From Nitrospira sp. (GTDB taxonomy: Bacteria; Nitrospirota; Nitrospiria; Nitrospirales; Nitrospiraceae): a stretch of DNA of 64,000 bases. Location of the stretch: NCBI GenBank assembly GCA_024998685.1, contig JACOEH010000005.1, forward strand, positions 1-64,000, written 5' to 3'. The position numbers and the translations under genes were made by a program. The notes under the pieces are model-generated. The model worked only from the letters and a program-made list of their open reading frames with translations. It was not told the origin of the DNA and did not search any database. Shown here in pieces: positions 60,177 to 64,000 of the stretch; positions within the stretch are counted from its first letter, which is position 1, and every line of letters starts with the position of its first letter.

Positions 60177-63167
60177 ATGAGTACCGAATACCCCTACGAC
60201 GAGTACTGCAAACCCAAACTTGCCGACTTGTTAACTGCGATCAAACTGGATGTCGAATTCACTTCGGCTCAGGGGAATTATCTTTCGACCAAGGATGGGC
60301 GTCGAGTACTCGATTTCATCGGGGGATTCGGCGCCACGATTCTCGGACATAACCAATCTGAGCTGGTCGAGGAAACCATTACTGCACTCCGACAAGGTAT
60401 TCCTGTGCACGCTCAAAGCTCCCTTCGAGGTGAAAGTGCTCGCTTAGCTGCCCTCCTGAATCAGTGCACTCCTCCTGGGCATGAGTATTTTGTCCATTTT
60501 ACCAATAGCGGTGGGGAAAGCGTTGAGGCTGCAATCAAGCACGCCTACAAGGTCCACTTCGACAAGGTACGACGGGAGTACGAACGGATTTCACGAGTCC
60601 TCAATGAGTTCTACCATTCACTCGATCGAAGCGGTCTCGACGTGGATTTACCCAACAAAAGTAAAGACCTGACCGACTTTCGAGAGAATCTCGAGGAACA
60701 TAACCTGGCGCAATTTGAAGCATTCCAAAACAATCCAGTCATGGTCGCCCTCAAAGGATCATTTCATGGAAAAACCAGTTCAGCTCTGAAAGTTACCTTC
60801 AACAAGTCCTATCGCGAAGCATACGAGGGACTCTCCGCCATTCGAACGGCATTCATCAGTCCGGATCAGCCCGAGCGGTTGGAAGAGTTGGTAGCTGAAC
60901 ACATCAGTGTCTTCTACTATCCCGTGTTAACAGGCAGGCAAGTCTCTCTGCGCCCAATCAAGATGACCCGAGTCATTGCGTTCATTTTTGAAATCCTCCA
61001 AGGAGAAGGGGGCATGCGGCCGGTCCCTGTCTGCACACTGCAATACCTAGCTGAGGTTCGTCAACGCGTCAAGGTGCCGTTTATCTTAGACGAAATCCAG
61101 ACTGGGTGTGGCCGTCTGGGATCCGTCTACGCCTATACCCAAACTCCGCTCGCACACCATGCCCCCGAATATATCGTCGTGAGTAAGGCATTGGGGGGAG
61201 GATTGGTCAAAATCGGCGCTGCACTGATTCGAAAAGATATCTACGATCAGGATTTCGGTATTCTCCACACCTCCACGTTTGCGGAAGACGAGTTGTCATC
61301 CCGGGTTGCCATCAAGACGCTGCAGCTCCTGACTCGTAACGACGGAGAATTGCTTCGCCAAGTCCAAGATAAGGGTGCGTACCTTCTCCGAGAGTTACGC
61401 TCCTTGCAAACACGCTATCCAAATATTGTCAAAGATGTACGCGGCGCTGGGCTCATGATTGGCGTCGAATTTACCCCCCTGGACGGTCATTCGCCATTTT
61501 TTCGCTCCAGCGGGAAACAAGGCGTTCTGTCACTCCTCATTGCAAGCTATTTACTCGAATATCACAACATCAGATTGCTGGCCCCGCTGTCAACCATGCT
61601 GAAAGGCAATCCGGGAAAACAACGCCTTTCTATTCTTCGCATTCAGCCTTCGCTCACCATCACCATCGAAGAAATCACACTCCTTGTGAATGCGCTGGCC
61701 GAAGTGTTGGAAATTATCGCGCGAAACAATGAGTATTGCCTGACTGCCCATTTAGCAGGCACTCACGTACCAGAGACGATCCGCCGTTCACCGGAACATA
61801 TGGAGGTGAGATGGCCTATCGTCACAGAACATCACCATATCGATGCAAGAGCCGGCTTCGTTATTCACCCCACCACCGTGGACAATTTGATGGAGTACTA
61901 CTTTCCTTCGTTCAACCGCTATCCCTCAATCAAAGAGGGCCTGATCACATGGTGGAATCGCATCGCACGCTTCCTGGAACCGATTCATGTCCGTAGCACC
62001 GTAGTTTCATCGAATGACTTTGTCGTGGAAAATAACCTGGTCTTCGTCCCTTATCTGCCGGATTACATGGTCAGTACAACAACACTACACTTGGTGCAAG
62101 AAATACGCGACAAAGTCCAAGATGCCGTCACGCTGGCAAAAGAATTGGGCGATGACAATATTCCCGTTTCGATGGTCGGACTTGGAGCTTATACATCGAT
62201 CGTGACTCGCAATGCCGAACTCGTCAATGATTATGAAGTTCCGGTGACCACAGGTAATGCCTATACGACGGCGCTGACAATCTGCGGGGTCCTCCATGCC
62301 GCCAAGTTGCGTGGCATTGATTTGCGCCATGCAACGGTGGCCGTCGTGGGGGCTTCGGGAAACATTGGAAGCGTGGTGTCCGAAATTCTGGCCGCATGTG
62401 TCGGACGGTTAAAACTCGTGGGGAGGCCCGGTAAGGACCATCGGCTGCGGTTGAAATTCGTGCGAGAATTATGTTGGCGGAAGCTCTTACGGGTCTTGAG
62501 ACAGGATACCAAAGAGCTGGACGGCCCTACCTACACGCCCGCAGGCGATCTCCTGACCCAAGTGGCCAACGTAATCGAGAAATATCGAGACCAATTTGCC
62601 CAACAGAGCCCGGCACTCTTCCGGGTGCCGGATAACGCACCCATTCCGAAAGACACCGGTTCTCAGTTCGAAAGAGTCCTCGAAGGACTCCACCTTTCAT
62701 CAAAGGAATATCCACCGATTGAGATAGCAATTGGACTCGAATCGTTATCGGACTGTGATGTCGTCGTGGTTGCAACGAATTCTCCCGATTCGAACCTCAT
62801 TCTTCCGGATATGGTCAAACCAGGGGCGTTGGTATGTTGTTCCTCTGTCCCGTCCAACCTGAGCATTCGCTTCGAAGAGGATTTGAATCGCAATCTCGCC
62901 TTCGACGGTGGCTTGGCTCAATTGCCAGAAGGCTCTCGCATCGACTTTGTCGGTATGCCGGGAGGGCGGCTGACTTATGGCTGTCTAGCGGAGACGCTCT
63001 TGCTGGGATTTGATGGAAGAAATCACTCCTTTAGTAAAGGAGCAATCACGAGCGAGCAAGTCTATGAAATTCTCAATATGGCTAAGACGTACGGCTTTTC
63101 CTTGGGCGACATCAAGCTGAACAACCGCATACTAGGCACAGGATTGTCCCCTTCAGGACGTCTGTGA
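60177..63167 (+). CDS. class III aminotransferase fused to acyl-ACP-reductase-like domain
   Basis: A 996-residue two-enzyme fusion. Residues 1-510 are a PLP-dependent class III aminotransferase: FTNSGGESVEAAIKHA, KGSFHGKTSSALKVTF, FEILQGEGGMRPVP, FILDEIQTGCGRLG and the PLP lysine K337 in VVSKALGGG. Residues about 570-990 resemble cyanobacterial long-chain acyl-ACP reductase: GLGAYTSIVTRNAELVNDYE, VPVTTGNAYTTALTICGVLH, the NADPH loop VAVVGASGNIGSVVSEIL (about 721-735) and FDGGLAQLPEGSRIDFVGM. The cysteine that carries the acyl group is not at the exact S. elongatus position; a CC pair (GALVCCSSVP) lies a few residues later. Reduction to an aldehyde followed by amination is the natural reading. 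Confidence 0.83.
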   Translation: MSTEYPYDEYCKPKLADLLTAIKLDVEFTSAQGNYLSTKDGRRVLDFIGGFGATILGHNQSELVEETITALRQGIPVHAQSSLRGESARLAALLNQCTPPGHEYFVHFTNSGGESVEAAIKHAYKVHFDKVRREYERISRVLNEFYHSLDRSGLDVDLPNKSKDLTDFRENLEEHNLAQFEAFQNNPVMVALKGSFHGKTSSALKVTFNKSYREAYEGLSAIRTAFISPDQPERLEELVAEHISVFYYPVLTGRQVSLRPIKMTRVIAFIFEILQGEGGMRPVPVCTLQYLAEVRQRVKVPFILDEIQTGCGRLGSVYAYTQTPLAHHAPEYIVVSKALGGGLVKIGAALIRKDIYDQDFGILHTSTFAEDELSSRVAIKTLQLLTRNDGELLRQVQDKGAYLLRELRSLQTRYPNIVKDVRGAGLMIGVEFTPLDGHSPFFRSSGKQGVLSLLIASYLLEYHNIRLLAPLSTMLKGNPGKQRLSILRIQPSLTITIEEITLLVNALAEVLEIIARNNEYCLTAHLAGTHVPETIRRSPEHMEVRWPIVTEHHHIDARAGFVIHPTTVDNLMEYYFPSFNRYPSIKEGLITWWNRIARFLEPIHVRSTVVSSNDFVVENNLVFVPYLPDYMVSTTTLHLVQEIRDKVQDAVTLAKELGDDNIPVSMVGLGAYTSIVTRNAELVNDYEVPVTTGNAYTTALTICGVLHAAKLRGIDLRHATVAVVGASGNIGSVVSEILAACVGRLKLVGRPGKDHRLRLKFVRELCWRKLLRVLRQDTKELDGPTYTPAGDLLTQVANVIEKYRDQFAQQSPALFRVPDNAPIPKDTGSQFERVLEGLHLSSKEYPPIEIAIGLESLSDCDVVVVATNSPDSNLILPDMVKPGALVCCSSVPSNLSIRFEEDLNRNLAFDGGLAQLPEGSRIDFVGMPGGRLTYGCLAETLLLGFDGRNHSFSKGAITSEQVYEILNMAKTYGFSLGDIKLNNRILGTGLSPSGRL

Positions 63168-63177
63168 GGATTCACCC

Positions 63178-64000
63178 ATGCTCACCGAGATAGCCCAAAA
63201 GCCGATCGGTCCATTCAAAGACCACCATTCCATACGGAGCATAGCCGATATCGTCGATAGCCACCTCAGCGCATACCGCAACCGCCCCGCAATCCGTTAC
63301 AATACGGGTACGACGTACGTAACAGTCTGTTTTGACGCCTATCTTGGACATCTCAACGCCACAATTCGTGCCATCAAGGCGCGCGGCCTTGAACAAAAAG
63401 TCTTCGCATCATTTTGCAACAATCGCTTAGAATGGGATGTTACCGCCCTGGCAGTTTTCTACACCGCAAACATTCTGTTTCCCCTCGACACAAAGTTGAA
63501 CGATGCGGAACTTAAACATGTCCTATCGATAAATCCGCCCGACTACGTCCTCGTCAGTCTGGCGCAAGTCAAGCGACTTCGTTCCGTATTGGACGAGTTA
63601 TCGATTACTCCTCATGTATTCGTGGCGGATTTATGCTCGATATTTGAAGATGAGCATGTACCGCCCGTTGAGTTGCGACAGGGGGAGCTAAGCTTTAAAC
63701 ACGTTCTGGCTACTGTCGATTCCTCCATTGAAATTGTCGCAAGCCCCCAGCTTAAGATTACGGATACCATTCTCGGCCACTATCCAACATCCGGGACAAC
63801 CACTCTTCCGAAAATCGTTCAGATCACACACGGCAACATTGTGGCTCAAATCAATGAAACGGTCGACCTCATCAATTTAAGGAACAACGAAGATCTATTG
63901 AGTATGAACTCCTATGCACACATCGTCATGCTGACAGAGTTTCTGGTGACCAAAATGCGTGGATTCACCGTTACGTATTTTACGCGGGAACCCGATGAGG
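63178..64000 (+). CDS. second AMP-forming acyl ligase (ANL superfamily), partial
   Basis: 274 codons translated by hand from the ATG at 63178, open to the right edge. The N-terminal domain of an acyl-CoA synthetase/NRPS-type adenylation enzyme: RNRPAIRYNTGTTYVTVCFD, FYTANILFPLDTKLNDAELK (A2-like) and A3 HYPTSGTTTLPKIVQITHGN at about 199-220. It starts 11 bases after the aminotransferase fusion and is clearly co-transcribed. It could activate a second acid or amino acid to be joined to the product of the upstream enzymes. Confidence 0.8.
   Translation, partial: MLTEIAQKPIGPFKDHHSIRSIADIVDSHLSAYRNRPAIRYNTGTTYVTVCFDAYLGHLNATIRAIKARGLEQKVFASFCNNRLEWDVTALAVFYTANILFPLDTKLNDAELKHVLSINPPDYVLVSLAQVKRLRSVLDELSITPHVFVADLCSIFEDEHVPPVELRQGELSFKHVLATVDSSIEIVASPQLKITDTILGHYPTSGTTTLPKIVQITHGNIVAQINETVDLINLRNNEDLLSMNSYAHIVMLTEFLVTKMRGFTVTYFTREPDE

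Overview
The window looks like about 49.5 kb of a mobile or accessory region next to about 14.5 kb of more ordinary chromosome from an environmental Gram-negative bacterium. A Nitrospira-like (Nitrospirota) host would fit the small membrane proteins beside a metal efflux gene and the receptor/sensor operon, but this is inference, because no rRNA or core phylogenetic marker is present.

Left edge (1-4300): a metal and metalloid resistance remnant. On the minus strand are the outer-membrane factor of a CzcCBA-type efflux pump (running off the left edge) and four small membrane or exported proteins. Then come a 5'-truncated arsenite transporter (ACR3), a GDCCVxC protein, merT, and a divergent merR with a typical long-spacer promoter. 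No merA or merP is present.

Conjugation block (5.0-21.9 kb, GC-rich): a complete VirB/VirD4 type IV secretion system in one direction, virB1-B2-B3-B4-eexN-B6-B5-B8-B9-B10-B11-D4, followed by an OmpA-like lipoprotein, an LPD7 protein and a TrbM/KikA-like protein. No relaxase is visible. Two related small proteins flank the block, and a decayed third copy of the right-hand border lies near 33.6 kb.

Cargo and defence island (22-46 kb, AT-richer): broken higBA and a restriction-enzyme stub; an intact TacA/TacT toxin-antitoxin pair with a palindromic operator; a broken unknown gene ending in a helically phased hexamer array; and an XRE/ImmA pair divergent from a four-gene ubiquitin-like operon (single-domain multiubiquitin-type protein, DUF6791-ThiF E1-like protein, DUF6527, DUF2188). 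Then come two putative nucleases, and an operon of TerB-N/TerB-C protein, BrxD-like ATPase, BrxHI/Lhr-like helicase and TonB-like protein. A YhaO/YhaN (SbcD/SbcC-like) pair follows, flanked by relics of other DNA-processing genes.

Right end of the element (46.2-49.9 kb): a frameshifted IS256-family element that truncates a gene, a short tyrosine recombinase, and an imperfect 13-bp inverted repeat just upstream of it. The element boundary probably lies between 49.5 and 50.1 kb.

Chromosome-like part (50.1-64 kb): a leftward operon of TonB-dependent receptor, ABC-type substrate-binding protein, hybrid histidine kinase and REC-PAS-GGDEF-EAL protein, which looks like a ligand-to-c-di-GMP relay. 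Divergently, a rightward cluster holds a fatty-acyl-AMP-ligase-like enzyme, a 996-residue fusion of class III aminotransferase with an acyl-ACP-reductase-like domain, and a second AMP-forming ligase running off the right edge. This may be a route from fatty acid to aldehyde to alkylamine.
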